Shown here: one piece after another, positions 17,207 through 25,863 of the stretch | Layout: the number at the start of each line of letters is the position of its first letter | Position numbering within the stretch: the first letter of the stretch is position 1 | Origin: Bog-473 sp963744225 | GTDB taxonomy: Bacteria > Actinomycetota > Acidimicrobiia > Acidimicrobiales > RAAP-2 | Direction: 5' to 3' | DNA: 64,000 nt | NCBI GenBank assembly: GCA_963744225.1 | Contig: CAVUSV010000004.1 | Location: 372,001-436,000 of the forward strand | The notes under the pieces: model-generated | What the model was told of the DNA's origin: nothing | Database searches by the model: none | The model's input: only the letters and a program-made list of their open reading frames with translations | Program-made: the position numbers and the translations under genes

Positions 17207-17980
17207 GTGATTGAGACAGCACAGCTGGAAGACGTGGGCAGCAGGCCGCTCGCCGGCCGGCGAACGCTGGTGACGGGGGGTTCTCGGGGAATCGGCGCCG
17301 GCATTGTTCGGCGGCTCGCGGCTGACGGGGCTCCCGTGGCCTTCACCTACCGGGAGTCCAAGGACGCGGCGAACGACCTTGAGCAAGAGATCGTCGGTGC
17401 AGGTGGCCAGGCCTTTGCCATCCAGGCCGACAGTGAGAATGTTGACGCGGTCCGCGGCGCAGTATCGGAGACAGTCGATCGCTTCGACGGCCTCGATGTC
17501 CTGGTGAACAACGCCGGCACCTCACACAGGGCACCGATCGAGGACTTCCCGATGGCCGAATTTGAGCGGATAGTGGCCGTCAACGTCCGAGCGATCTTCG
17601 TCGCGATCCAGGCCGCCTTGCCGCACCTTGACGAGGGTGGGCGGATCATCAGCATCGGCAGTGTGCTCGCCGACCGAGCTCCCTTCGGCGAAATAAGCGT
17701 CTACGCGCTCTCGAAAGCGGCCGTCGCTGGACTGACCCGCAACCTCGCTCGTGAACTCGGGCCTCGCGGCATCACAGTCAACACGGTCCAGCCAGGTCCG
17801 GTGGAGACGGACACGAACCCAGCATCGGGGGAATTCGCCGATGCCGTGCGGTCGCTAACCGCGCTCGGCCAATACGCACAACCCAGCGACATAGCGGACG
17901 CCGTGGCATTTTTGGCGCGGACCGAGTCCCGGTTCGTCACTGGCTCGAGCTGGAACGTCGATGGCGGCTTCGCTCTTTAA
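17207..17980 (+). CDS. Short-chain dehydrogenase/reductase (SDR)
   Basis: This 257-residue classical SDR has the nucleotide motif TGGSRGIGAGI, the NNAG motif (VLVNNAGTSHRAP), an active-site region with a Ser in SIGSVLAD and Tyr-Lys in YALSKAAV, and the usual end TGSSWNVDGGFAL. GTG 17207 is preceded by AAAGGAG. The gene lies 145 bases after the aldehyde dehydrogenase and may act in the same oxidation pathway, for example alcohol to aldehyde or ketone reduction. Confidence 0.92.
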   Translation: MIETAQLEDVGSRPLAGRRTLVTGGSRGIGAGIVRRLAADGAPVAFTYRESKDAANDLEQEIVGAGGQAFAIQADSENVDAVRGAVSETVDRFDGLDVLVNNAGTSHRAPIEDFPMAEFERIVAVNVRAIFVAIQAALPHLDEGGRIISIGSVLADRAPFGEISVYALSKAAVAGLTRNLARELGPRGITVNTVQPGPVETDTNPASGEFADAVRSLTALGQYAQPSDIADAVAFLARTESRFVTGSSWNVDGGFAL

Positions 17981-18061
17981 CCCGCCGGCATGCATTCATT
18001 CCGGGCCGCGCCTTGGCGACTTCCTGGATAGTTATCTCAACCCTCGATACGGAAGACGCCC

Positions 18062-19600
18062 ATGACATCGTCGATCCATCCACACAAGTGGCAAGCCCTC
18101 GCCCTCGTGTGTCTTGCCTACTTCATGACCACGCTCGACGTGTCGATCGTGACGGTCGCGCTACCCTCGATCACTCGGTCGCTCCACTTCTCGCAGACGG
18201 ACCTCCAGTGGGTCCTCACCGCCTATGCCGTTACCTTTGGCGGCCTCCTTCTGCTCGGAGGCCGGGCAGGTGACCTGTTCGGGCGGCGCCTGATGCTCAT
18301 GTCGGGGTTAGCAATCTTCGTCGCCGCCTCGCTGGCATGTGGTCTCGCCAACGGTTCAGCGATGCTGATCACCGCTCGGGCCGTCCAGGGGGTCGGAGCG
18401 GCGCTCATCTCACCTGCCACCTTGGCCATCATCACGACCACCTTTGACGAAGGGGCAGAACGGAACAGAGCGCTCGGGGTCTGGGGCGCGATGGGCGGAG
18501 CCGGCGCAGCGGCCGGGGTGCTGTTGGGGGGATTGCTAACGAAGTACGCCGGCTGGGAGTGGATCTTCTTTGTGAACGTGCCCGTCGGCGTGCTGCTGTT
18601 CGTGGCCGCTCCATTTCGGGTGGCGGAGAGCCGAGCACCACTCGAGAGCCGTCAGCGTGATCTGCCTGGTGGGGTCATGGTGACTGCAGGGATTGCGTTG
18701 CTCGTCTACTCCATCTCTCGCGCACCCTCCGTCGGTTGGGCGAGCGGAGAGACGATCGGCCTTCTTGTTGGTGCCGTCGTGCTACTGCTCGCGTTCCTCC
18801 TCTGGGAGACTCGCGTCTCGGCGCCGCTCGTGCCACTGAGCGTCTTCAATATCCGAAGTGTGTCGTCGGCGAACGTGGTGGCGATTCTGCTTGGCGCAAG
18901 CGTCTTTGCGAACTTCTTCATCCTCACGCTCTATGCCCAGGACGTTCTCGGGTTTTCCGCCTTACGGACGGGACTCACCTTCTTCGCCACCGCGGGCACT
19001 CTGGTCCTTGTTGCAGGACTCGCACAAGCGGCCACCACCCGTTTTGGTGCGCGCCCGGTCTTGACGGCCGGTATGGCATTCCTCACTGGCGGCATGATCT
19101 GGTACGCACAGATCCCAGTTCGCGGCCATTTCGTGAACAACTTGTTGGGGGGATACCTGCTGGTCGGGGTTGGCCTCGCACTCTCGTTCGTCTCCGTCTC
19201 GATCCTGGCGCTTCAAGGAGTTGGACCAAAGATCGCTGGCTTGGCATCGGGGCTCCTCACTTCCTCCCAACAAGTCGGAGGAGCGATCGGAGTCGCGGTC
19301 ACGGGCAGCGTCGCCGTGAGCCGGGCGAACGGCTTGTTGGCTGCTGGTCACACCGCCCCTTACGCCCTGACACACGGGTACACGCTGGCCTTTTGGGTAC
19401 TCGCCGGCATCGCATTCGCCGGGGTCTTGCTTGCGGCAATGACGGCGCCACGGGGCGCTGGCGAGCTTGCATCGAACGGCCCCGTGCCAGAGCCCGACCA
19501 GCTGGACAACAGCTTGAGCTTGCAGATTGCGTCGATTGGCGAACATGGCAGCGCCTTTGATCGCAGTACGGGCGGGTCGACGGTTGAAGAGCGCCCATAG
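18062..19600 (+). CDS. MFS transporter, DHA2 (14-helix drug:H+ antiporter) type
   Basis: This 512-residue integral membrane protein has the family start FMTTLDVSIVTVALPSI, QWVLTAYAVTFGGLLLLGGRAGDLFGRR (motif A) and GPKIAGLASGLLTSSQQVGGAIGVA. About 14 hydrophobic segments are visible, as in EmrB/QacA exporters. It lies 81 bases after the SDR gene. The set LysR-ALDH-SDR-MFS reads as a small detoxification or catabolic module with its own exporter or importer. Confidence 0.9.
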   Translation: MTSSIHPHKWQALALVCLAYFMTTLDVSIVTVALPSITRSLHFSQTDLQWVLTAYAVTFGGLLLLGGRAGDLFGRRLMLMSGLAIFVAASLACGLANGSAMLITARAVQGVGAALISPATLAIITTTFDEGAERNRALGVWGAMGGAGAAAGVLLGGLLTKYAGWEWIFFVNVPVGVLLFVAAPFRVAESRAPLESRQRDLPGGVMVTAGIALLVYSISRAPSVGWASGETIGLLVGAVVLLLAFLLWETRVSAPLVPLSVFNIRSVSSANVVAILLGASVFANFFILTLYAQDVLGFSALRTGLTFFATAGTLVLVAGLAQAATTRFGARPVLTAGMAFLTGGMIWYAQIPVRGHFVNNLLGGYLLVGVGLALSFVSVSILALQGVGPKIAGLASGLLTSSQQVGGAIGVAVTGSVAVSRANGLLAAGHTAPYALTHGYTLAFWVLAGIAFAGVLLAAMTAPRGAGELASNGPVPEPDQLDNSLSLQIASIGEHGSAFDRSTGGSTVEERP

Positions 19601-19627
19601 AGATTGAAGAAGGAGAACTCGCAGATT

Positions 19628-19741
19628 GGTACGGAGCCAGTAGGCGAAAGCCCGAGAGATCCCGAGCAGCGCACCGGCCTCGGCGACGGTGTAGACGAGG
19701 CGATCGTCGGGTGTCTGTGGCGTCCGTATGGAGGTGGTCAT
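19628..19741 (-). pseudogene. Excisionase/HTH protein, N-terminal fragment
   Basis: Starting at the minus-strand ATG 19741 are 38 codons: MTTSIRTPQTPDDRLVYTVA, then EAGALLGISRAFAYWLRT. This is the front of a MerR/Xis-type helix-turn-helix as used by excisionases. The expected wing (an IRLGRR-like segment) does not follow; the sequence runs into the intergenic region after the MFS gene. It may be a broken excisionase of this or an older element. Confidence 0.5.
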
Positions 19742-19953
19742 GGACGCCACGTTGGGGTGTGGACGTCCACAAAAACGTCCACAGAAACGTCCACAGCTGG
19801 AATTTCTTAGATTCTTTTGTAGCCCGCGCCCCCTGACGGCCAGGGCAGTCCAGGGCGGCGAAGCCGAGGCGCCGACGTGTCGGCGCCGTCCCTTTACAGC
19901 CCGGAGAGTCACCCCTGATCACAATGGAGTTGGCTGGCCGGGAACCGGCCGGC

Positions 19954-20406
19954 CTACATGCCCGATTCTTGCCTGGCAACCCGGTCGTTCTCCCGCCCGT
20001 AGGACTCCCGGCGGCGCCAAGGCGGTGGGGCACCGACAGGTGCATGTGTGTGTCTCGAATTGCGGGCGCTGGATCCGTGACGGCTAAAAGCGCATGAGGG
20101 CGCTTGGCGGTCAGTGCCGAACAAAAGCGAGCGGAGAGTCGTCTGCGTCCGTACGCCACGAAGCCCTGGTCGGGAACCCTCGGCTCGCCACCACGAGGGC
20201 GCCAGCAGCATCTCAGAGTCTCCTTGGCCGGCCTCATCGCGGTAGGCCCAATCCACGTCCCGGCGCCGGATGCGACGGGACCGGCCCCCGACCTTGCGCA
20301 ATTCCGCAACGCTGAACTTCCCGTCAGGCCGTGTGGCGCAGACCTTCCAGGGCCCGCACGAACGACAGGACCGACGACCGACGTGGCGGCGCTTGAAGTT
20401 GGCCAT
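19954..20406 (-). CDS. Small basic hypothetical protein
   Basis: The open frame begins MANFKRRHVGRRSCRSCGPW and continues RDVDWAYRDEA. Only the first about 60 residues look like a real protein (basic, one CxxC pair); the rest may be read-through. It vaguely resembles small basic CxxC proteins of mobile elements. No function is assigned. Otherwise the stretch 19742-20679 shows no convincing gene. Confidence 0.3.
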   Translation of the reverse strand: MANFKRRHVGRRSCRSCGPWKVCATRPDGKFSVAELRKVGGRSRRIRRRDVDWAYRDEAGQGDSEMLLAPSWWRAEGSRPGLRGVRTQTTLRSLLFGTDRQAPSCAFSRHGSSARNSRHTHAPVGAPPPWRRRESYGRENDRVARQESGM

Positions 20407-20679
20407 GTGACCTCCAGTTCCCGCCCCACGTCTGTCCCGGCTGGGGTAGGAGGTCTGCGGTCATCGACCCACGATACGGCCGTGCAGAGGGAGCCATTCG
20501 TACCGTTCGCCGTCCGCTCCGGACGGATCAGCGCCGAGGGTTATCGACGCCCAAGTCTCGAAGCTCATCAGCTCAATGGTCTTCGGCGTGGACTGTAGAG
20601 ACGGCTCAGGATGCCGAGGAAAGATGGATTCATGGTCGATCGGCAACTAGGATTGCTGACGTAGATCACGGAGGTGCTC

Positions 20680-21487
20680 ATGGCTGTTGTTCCGCCAAAT
20701 GCCCCGGGAGGGTCCGGGCTTGAGACCACAACCCGGCTGACCGCGCCGCCGGAGAATGTGGGCGACGCAGACCGGCTCGCGGCCTTACTGACTGCAACGC
20801 CCAGCCTTCGAGCCCAGTTCTTCTCAAATCCCATGCACGCAATAGGCGCTTCACTGCCGCCGGCAAAGTACTGGAACTACGGCGAGGCCGGTTGGCAAAA
20901 ATGGCTGCCTTGGTATTGGTATCGGCCACTCTTATATCGGCGTCAGCGGCGACTCCTCGCAACCGAGATCTTTGAGAAGGTGAGTGGGGAGGTTGTTGAC
21001 CAGACGCTTGCCTCCTCGATCAATACGGACTCGGTTTTCGAAGAGTTCTTCGCACCAGTGGTCCGAGTTTCTCAGCGGTCTTATTCGTCCGTTTACATCT
21101 TGAGTTGGGCCACGTTCATCACCGGACTAGCACTAATTGCTATTGGTACCTACTTCGGGATCAATCCGCCAGCAAACGTCAACGGAACGGTCGTCGCCAG
21201 CGTTTTTGGGGGAAGCGGAGCTATCAGTTCTCTTGGTGCGGTTTACGGTATGGCAGTGAGTGGGATTCGCCAAGCGACCTCAGACCTGAGCCGCACAGCG
21301 CCTCGTACTGACAGCGTTTGCGACGCAGTTAGGACAGCTTCGTGCTCTGTACGAAAGCAGTTCGACAAGCACCCAGGTACCAACGGTCGGAGCGGTTGAG
21401 GATTTGAACACAGCGATCGGCACTGCGTTGAGTGGCGCCCTCGCAGGTATGCCAGTGCCGGCTGCTGCTGCGCCAGCGGGCGGTTGA
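20680..21487 (+). CDS. Two-helix membrane protein of unknown function, apparent frameshift
   Basis: ATG 20680 is preceded by GGAGG; the GTG at 20674 is a less likely start. A soluble N-terminus (WNYGEAGWQKWLPWYWYRPL, EIFEKVSGEVVDQTLASSIN) precedes a segment with two hydrophobic stretches (YILSWATFITGLALIAIG and VVASVFGGSGAISSLGAVYG), like TRADD-N-associated membrane proteins. The frame changes near 21300 (one extra base), after which LVLTAFATQLGQLRALYESS and a Pro/Ala-rich end follow to 21487. The written frame instead stops at 21399 with an unlikely tail. Confidence 0.6.
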
Positions 21488-21609
21488 GTCCCAGGTTTGT
21501 GGCGAAACCGGGGCGTTTCTGTTGACGCCACGTTTCGCGCCCGGCCGAAACGAACACAAGTTATTAGAGAAGACTCACGCGTCGACCTCAAGGTGGCAAC
21601 CCAAGACCG

Positions 21610-21635
21610 GTGTGGCAAGTCTGCGGGGATACCCC
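21610..21635 (+). repeat. Degenerate array palindrome, possible left boundary
   Basis: The sequence reads GTGTGGCAAGTCTGCGGGGA followed by TACCCC. It keeps the GTGxGGCA and GGGGATACCCC parts seen in the site at 26301-26330 but lacks the central CCGGCG. It lies before the first unit of the array. Confidence 0.35.
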
Positions 21636-21800
21636 TTCAGCTCTGCGAACTACTCCATTTGACAGCCCCGGTTGACACGGCGCCGCCAATCGCACGCACA
21701 GTTCGAGAAATGCGAGTATCTGGATGCGGACGACCGCTGTCCGCCGGAGTTGCACGAAGGGACTCTCGTGACCCTTGAGCGCTGGCCCAACGAGGAGCAG

Positions 21801-22277
21801 ATGATGGCCGAGCTATACGGAGGTGCCTGGGCTGACCTAGAGAGCTGGGCCCGACGTTGCCGCCCAGACGGCTGCGTCATCTGTAGCTCCGGTCGACCCT
21901 ACGGAATCCTCTGCGAACTCGTTCACACTTGGGTCACCACCGATCCCGAAGTAGCCATTTTCGGCTACGTGTGCGTGATCTCCAAACGCCACGTGGTCGA
22001 ACCGTTCCATCTTCCCGACGCTGAGCAGATGCAATTCTTCCACGAAGCGATGGCCGTCTCCGAAGCGCTCAGCCACTATCTGCACCCGGTCAAGATGAAC
22101 TACGAGATCCACGGCAACACATTTCCGCACCTCCACATGCACCTGCTGCCCCGACAACCGGACGACGCCTTTGTAGGACGCCCCATCGACATGAAGGAGT
22201 TCCACCACCGATACACCGACGCAGAGGTAGACGCGCTCCGGACAGCGGTGGGATCGGTAAATCGCGCAAGTTCGTAG
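21801..22277 (+). CDS. HIT (histidine triad) family protein
   Basis: The triad motif HLHMHLL (PHLHMHLLPRQPDD) lies near residue 115 and the protein has CVICSS near the N-terminus, so it is a HIT-type nucleotide hydrolase or transferase. The open frame reaches back to a TTG at 21672; ATG 21801 is preferred because GAGGAG precedes it and the HIT domain is complete from there. A GTG at 21768 is an alternative. It is the first unit of the palindrome-bounded array; the site at 22316 follows its stop by 38 bases. Confidence 0.75.
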   Translation: MMAELYGGAWADLESWARRCRPDGCVICSSGRPYGILCELVHTWVTTDPEVAIFGYVCVISKRHVVEPFHLPDAEQMQFFHEAMAVSEALSHYLHPVKMNYEIHGNTFPHLHMHLLPRQPDDAFVGRPIDMKEFHHRYTDAEVDALRTAVGSVNRASS

Positions 22278-22315
22278 GCTGCGAAGACCTCGGCGTGGTT
22301 GTCGATCCCAGAAGC

Positions 22316-22343
22316 GTGCGCCCCGGACCGGCGTAAGGGGGCA
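22316..22343 (+). repeat. Array palindrome site 1
   Basis: Right half CCGGCGTAAGGGGGCA at 22328-22343, with a degenerate left half (GTGCGCCCCGGA). It lies between the 3' ends of convergent genes (HIT and membrane protein). The duplicated 795-bp unit begins exactly at its CCGGCG. Confidence 0.75.
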
Positions 22344-22368
22344 GGGCTGGAGGTCGCCCAAAATGACC

Positions 22369-22713
22369 TCAGTTGGCTGCCGTGACCGCGGCAAGAAGCA
22401 AGAACAAGAATAGAAGCAAGCCGCCAAGCACTACACCCGCTAGGTTCAGCCAGAGTGACTGAAATGAGCAGATGAGCACTCTCTGAGGGTCACGTAAATC
22501 GCGAAAGTGTCTGATTTGCCCTCTACTAACGACCAGTAACGCGAGCAGAAACGTACCTGCGGCGATCGTGACGCATATGGCGAGCCACCACGTGGACAGG
22601 TAGGCCCACACCAGCATGGTGCCCAACAGCCAGACGGCTAGAAGGAAAAGGCCGGTGCTCGCCAGGACCAATGGAATCGACAAGAGCCACTTAACGGTCG
22701 GTGGCATCCTCAT
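22369..22713 (-). CDS. Small membrane protein downstream of ArsR, copy 1
   Basis: This 114-residue protein has three to four hydrophobic segments (WLLSIPLVLASTGLFLLAVW, LAICVTIAAGTFLLALLVVS and NLAGVVLGGLLLFLFLLLAA). It is identical to the protein at 30693-31037. Its ATG overlaps the upstream ArsR stop by ATGA, so regulator and membrane protein form a two-gene unit. No family is recognised. Confidence 0.7.
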   Translation of the reverse strand: MRMPPTVKWLLSIPLVLASTGLFLLAVWLLGTMLVWAYLSTWWLAICVTIAAGTFLLALLVVSRGQIRHFRDLRDPQRVLICSFQSLWLNLAGVVLGGLLLFLFLLLAAVTAAN

Positions 22714-23031
22714 CGAGACCTTGACCGTGTTCGGTTGTGCCGCATGACGATCTGATCAGGGCAGACGGAGGAAAGGAAGCCACCAACGCATAACGCAAGG
22801 CGTTCTTCAACGAGGCAATAGAAGACTCGGTTGCCATCCTTGCGTTCCTCGACCAGCCCCGCGTTTCGCAGGATGCTCAGATGTCGTGAGATGGAAGGCG
22901 CGCTGAATCCGAAAACGGCTCACAATCTCGCCTGCGGTTAACTCACCGGGCTTTAGATCCTCCAGAATCTGTCTGCGAGTGGGGTCTGCGAGCGCCTTGA
23001 AGACCCCTGCCTCAAGTGCCTTGTCAGCCAT
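22710..23031 (-). pseudogene. ArsR-family regulator, copy 1, frameshifted
   Basis: It is the same as the intact gene at 31034-31354 except for one extra base near 22905, which puts the recognition helix out of frame after VSRFRI. Because the second copy is an internal control, this is a true sequence difference between copies or a read error in one of them. The start MADKALEAGVFKALADPTRR is intact. Confidence 0.8.
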
Positions 23032-23124
23032 CTTAGAAAGTTAGCACATTAGCTAACAACAGATCCTCAAATGGCCAGCAGCTGCCTCGGCGACCATGCT
23101 CACGGGTATCCCCGTCGTGCCGAA

Positions 23125-23155
23125 GTGTCCCACCGTTCCGGCGTACGGGGGCACC
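23125..23155 (+). repeat. Array palindrome site 2
   Basis: Left half GTGTCCCACC, spacer GTT, right half CCGGCGTACGGGGGCACC. A GTGCCG lies 2 bases upstream. It sits 6 bases beyond the stop of the minus-strand gene at 23162. Confidence 0.8.
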
Positions 23156-23161
23156 TGACGC

Positions 23162-23644
23162 TTAGTTGCCGACTCTGGGGGTGTCGTTGGACATCAAACT
23201 CCGAAGCCTCTCGGGGAAGAGGACGCCAGTTCCTGGCATCGCTGTGGTGTCCCGATCGGGAAAGCGCCGACGATACTCAACCATTCCGATAGGTCTCTCT
23301 TCACTAATGGTGGCGACCCATTGCTTTTCCGGGTCGTTCGATGCAGGCGTCACCAACCACGCGGGAACCAACTCACTTACGGTCTTCGCCTCGCTATGGC
23401 CGCAGACCGTGACGCCCTCGCTCTTCAACAGCTGGCGGAGAAGCGTTTGAGCGATAAGGCGCTCCGGTCCCTCGGAAAGAGCCAGAAGCTCCTCCGGGGG
23501 GAGTTCCTCGCTGTATCGCCCCGGCAGCACCCGAACAGCGTCGCCGACGATGCCGTCACCAACGTACTGGATGTACCCGACAGATCCATCTGGGAGGGTC
23601 AACCGAACCAGCGAACCAATAGGACATTTCTGGCGCGCCACCAC
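23162..23644 (-). CDS. Hypothetical cassette protein, 160 aa
   Basis: The protein begins MVARQKCPIGSLVRLTLPDG with a GTG start. The N-terminal 50 residues (VRLTLPDGSVGYIQYVG) look like a small beta barrel. Further segments are GRYSEELPPEELLALSEGPE and TLLRQLLKSEGVTVCGHSE. No family is recognised. The gene fills the space between sites 2 and 3, with its stop touching site 2 and its start 21 bases from site 3. Confidence 0.6.
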   Translation of the reverse strand: MVARQKCPIGSLVRLTLPDGSVGYIQYVGDGIVGDAVRVLPGRYSEELPPEELLALSEGPERLIAQTLLRQLLKSEGVTVCGHSEAKTVSELVPAWLVTPASNDPEKQWVATISEERPIGMVEYRRRFPDRDTTAMPGTGVLFPERLRSLMSNDTPRVGN

Positions 23645-23665
23645 GACCGCGAGTCTATTTCCAAG

Positions 23666-23694
23666 GGTGCCACCCGTCCCGGCGTACGGGGGCA
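23666..23694 (+). repeat. Array palindrome site 3
   Basis: Left half GGTGCCACCCGT, right half CCCGGCGTACGGGGGCAGG. It is located 9 bases beyond the stop of the minus-strand gene at 23704 and just upstream of the start of the gene at 23644. Confidence 0.8.
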
Positions 23695-23703
23695 GGCTGA
23701 TGG

Positions 23704-24546
23704 CTAGGGCGCAGCTTCAAGTCGATAGTGGAGCCGGAGGACCGGCACTTGGCTCAGGTTCAGTTCGTGGTCAGTACGCAGAACGCCTTCGTCGTCCACA
23801 AAGACGACGAATCGCTCGGTTAGCGGCACACGCAGAGCCCACCCGGATTTTCGATCGGGACGTGCGACCACGAGGTAAGCGCCCTCCGTACCGAACCGTC
23901 CCATTGGTGAACTCAAAATCAACGCACCGTCGGAGCGAACCTCAGGTCGCAGGAGGACGGTCACGCTTCCATTGGGTAGTGGAAAGACGACCCGAATGCT
24001 CGGCCGAGCCGCCCTTGGAAGAAGTGCGGTGCTGTACCACCCGCTGTAGATCGCCTGCCCGGTGGTGCGAAGAGTCCGCAACCACGCCGCACCGACCTGC
24101 GAACCCTTCTGATCTCTGACCGCCATGACGTGACTGTCGATGCCATAGGCCGTGTCCAGGGGTCGGAGAGGCAGGTTGAGCTGTTGGAGACGCTTGGCGA
24201 AGATCGAGGAAATGAGCCAACCGAATGGCCATGCAGCCGGACACCACTGGGACCAGACCTCCAAGCGCCACGCCGAAGTTCGCTCATAGAAGTCCACAAC
24301 GGGACCGGCCAAGTCCGCCGCACTAAAGCCAGGACCATCCAAAGCGCTCATGGCATCGAGCAGCCCACCCTTACCGACCGAGCCGCCCTCGCGTTCCGCT
24401 TCACGGGTGAGCCAGTCGTCCCCAATCTCGCGAAATCCCCCCACAGGACCGAGCAGCCATGGGTGCTCGTCGAAGCTGACCTTGCGACCAGTGGCCCGCA
24501 CGATCTGCTGGGTGAATCTGTCCACCCGGAAACGGGGGTCCTCCAT
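23704..24546 (-). CDS. Hypothetical cassette protein, 280 aa
   Basis: ATG start at 24546. The sequence reads as a soluble protein: RVDRFTQQIVRATGRKVSFD, PVVDFYERTSAWRLEVWSQW and a beta-rich C-terminal half (VVFPLPNGSVTVLLRPEVRS, ERFVVFVDDEGVLRTDHEL). No domain is recognised. It is the only gene between sites 3 and 4. Base composition is less GC-rich than the flanking chromosome. Confidence 0.65.
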   Translation of the reverse strand: MEDPRFRVDRFTQQIVRATGRKVSFDEHPWLLGPVGGFREIGDDWLTREAEREGGSVGKGGLLDAMSALDGPGFSAADLAGPVVDFYERTSAWRLEVWSQWCPAAWPFGWLISSIFAKRLQQLNLPLRPLDTAYGIDSHVMAVRDQKGSQVGAAWLRTLRTTGQAIYSGWYSTALLPRAARPSIRVVFPLPNGSVTVLLRPEVRSDGALILSSPMGRFGTEGAYLVVARPDRKSGWALRVPLTERFVVFVDDEGVLRTDHELNLSQVPVLRLHYRLEAAP

Positions 24547-24583
24547 GGTCGGAGGAGTCTACGAAACGCCTCGCCAGATTTCG

Positions 24584-24611
24584 GGTGTCCACTTCCCGGC
24601 GATAGGGGGCA
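24584..24611 (+). repeat. Array palindrome site 4
   Basis: Left half GGTGTCCACTT, right half CCCGGCGATAGGGGGCAG. It lies 33 bases beyond the stop of the SnoaL-like gene. Confidence 0.75.
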
Positions 24612-24644
24612 GTCCCCAGAAGTTGCGATTCCGCCCCCTTGGCG

Positions 24645-25052
24645 CTATCGAGCGCCCATCACCTCTTGCATCTGCGCCGTGTCCACGAACTGCTGGAAAC
24701 TCGTCAATTTGCCGTCGCGAATCTTGAATACGTGGCACATCTGCGCGTCCAAACTCTTGCCAGTGGCCTTGAAGGTCCCGGTGTAGCGCCCTTCGACGAC
24801 GACGGTGTCACCCGCGTTGTAGAAGTCCTTCGGATGAACGACGAAGGTGCCATCAAAGTCTGCCCCGATCTTCACGAACAGGTTCTGCAAGACGGCGTCG
24901 GGTCCATGCCAAGGCTCGCCGCTCGGCTGGTATGGGTTCCCCTCTGCTTCGCTCCACTGCATATTGGGGTCCATCATGCCGAGAAGAGTGGGAATGTCGC
25001 CTCGGCCGAAGCAGTCGTACGCATCTCGAATCAACTGGACGTTATTGCTCAT
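24645..25052 (-). CDS. SnoaL-like / NTF2-fold protein
   Basis: This 135-residue protein starts at ATG 25052; the longer open frame upstream lacks protein character. MSNNVQLIRDAYDCFGRGDI, MMDPNMQWSEAEGNPYQ and VVVEGRYTGTFKATGKSLDA followed by HVFKIRDGKLTSFQQFVDTA is the standard SnoaL-like cone fold. Such proteins bind or isomerise small molecules; the ligand is unknown. It is the single gene between sites 4 and 5, and NTF2-fold proteins are common cargo of gene-cassette arrays. Confidence 0.85.
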   Translation of the reverse strand: MSNNVQLIRDAYDCFGRGDIPTLLGMMDPNMQWSEAEGNPYQPSGEPWHGPDAVLQNLFVKIGADFDGTFVVHPKDFYNAGDTVVVEGRYTGTFKATGKSLDAQMCHVFKIRDGKLTSFQQFVDTAQMQEVMGAR

Positions 25053-25136
25053 TTGCTCGGCCTCCTCTGGCAGTCGATTCGGAAACCTAGGGCGATTCTT
25101 CACTCGTTGCAATCGGGACTGAATTGGGTTCCCGAT

Positions 25137-25185
25137 GTGCCAGTAGGTGCCGGTCGAGAATGACTCAGACCGGCGTATTGGGGCA
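25137..25185 (+). repeat. Array palindrome site 5 (expanded)
   Basis: GTGCCAGTAGGTGCCGG is followed by about 15 extra bases, then CCGGCGTATTGGGGCAG. It lies between divergent genes (SnoaL-like minus, kinase plus), so it is not at any gene's 3' end. This matters for telling a cassette boundary from a terminator. Confidence 0.6.
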
Positions 25186-25233
25186 GGGGGACTCTGTACA
25201 TCTCCAGCCAGCGCCATTTGCGAGACTGATCGG

Positions 25234-25788
25234 GTGACGGAAGGGACCTGGCTTGTTGTCGGAGTGCAGGCGTCGGGAAAATCGACCGTCGCAGACCTGC
25301 TCGCCCAGCAGTTCGAGCGGGGCGTGCACATACGCGGCGGTCAGTTCTACCGATGGGCCGTCAAGGGCTGGGTGCATCCCTGGAGTGAGGATTCAGACGA
25401 GGCACGAAGGCTTCTTGACCTGCGATACCGGCTGTCTGCCCTAGCCGCCAATGAGTATTGCGACGCCGGATTTACGACGGTTGTCCAGGACAATCTCTAT
25501 GGTGAAGACGTACGAACGTGGCTGCGCCGGGTGACTGTTCGGCCACGGCATCTCGTCGTCCTTCGTCCGACTGTGGCGGTGGTCCAAGAGCGTGACAAGG
25601 CTCGACGAGCGACCGTGGGAAAGGTTGCTTACCGACAAGGCGAGGTAGGTATTCAGGAGCTCGATGAGCTGCTTGAGGCAACTCCGAAAGTAGGGCTATG
25701 GCTCGACACATCCGCTCAGACTCCGTTCGAAACGATGCAGGAGATTCTTGAACGTCGATTTGAAGCAATCGTGGACGCTGTTATCTAG
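25234..25788 (+). CDS. P-loop kinase-like protein (phosphotransferase type)
   Basis: This 184-residue protein starts at GTG 25234. Walker A is GVQASGKST near residue 10. ADLLAQQFERGVHIRGGQFY and VVQDNLYGEDVRTWL followed by RPRHLVVLRPTVAVVQERD are typical of small AAA/chloramphenicol-phosphotransferase-like kinases. It may phosphorylate a small molecule or antibiotic, but the substrate is not readable. It is one of only three array genes on the plus strand and sits alone between sites 5 and 6. Confidence 0.78.
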   Translation: MTEGTWLVVGVQASGKSTVADLLAQQFERGVHIRGGQFYRWAVKGWVHPWSEDSDEARRLLDLRYRLSALAANEYCDAGFTTVVQDNLYGEDVRTWLRRVTVRPRHLVVLRPTVAVVQERDKARRATVGKVAYRQGEVGIQELDELLEATPKVGLWLDTSAQTPFETMQEILERRFEAIVDAVI

Positions 25789-25812
25789 AGCGTCGGTAGA
25801 CCTGCCTCTGAA

Positions 25813-25848
25813 GTGCCGAAGTGTCCCACCCTCCCGTACGGGGGCACC
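25813..25848 (+). repeat. Array palindrome site 6
   Basis: GTGCCG, then left half GTGTCCCACC and right half CCCGTACGGGGGCACC, with the central GGC missing. It lies between convergent gene ends (kinase stop 25788, secreted protein stop 25864). Confidence 0.75.
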
Positions 25849-25863
25849 CAAGAGAACCCTCGG

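Larger units (their letters stand above)
22328..23122 (-). repeat. Duplicated unit, copy 1 (795 bp)
   Basis: It reads as the same sequence as 30652-31445 except for one extra base near 22905; no other difference was seen by eye. It carries an ArsR regulator and a membrane protein. The copy starts at the CCGGCG of one palindrome and ends at GTGCCG just before the next, so both boundaries coincide with site elements. Confidence 0.9.
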
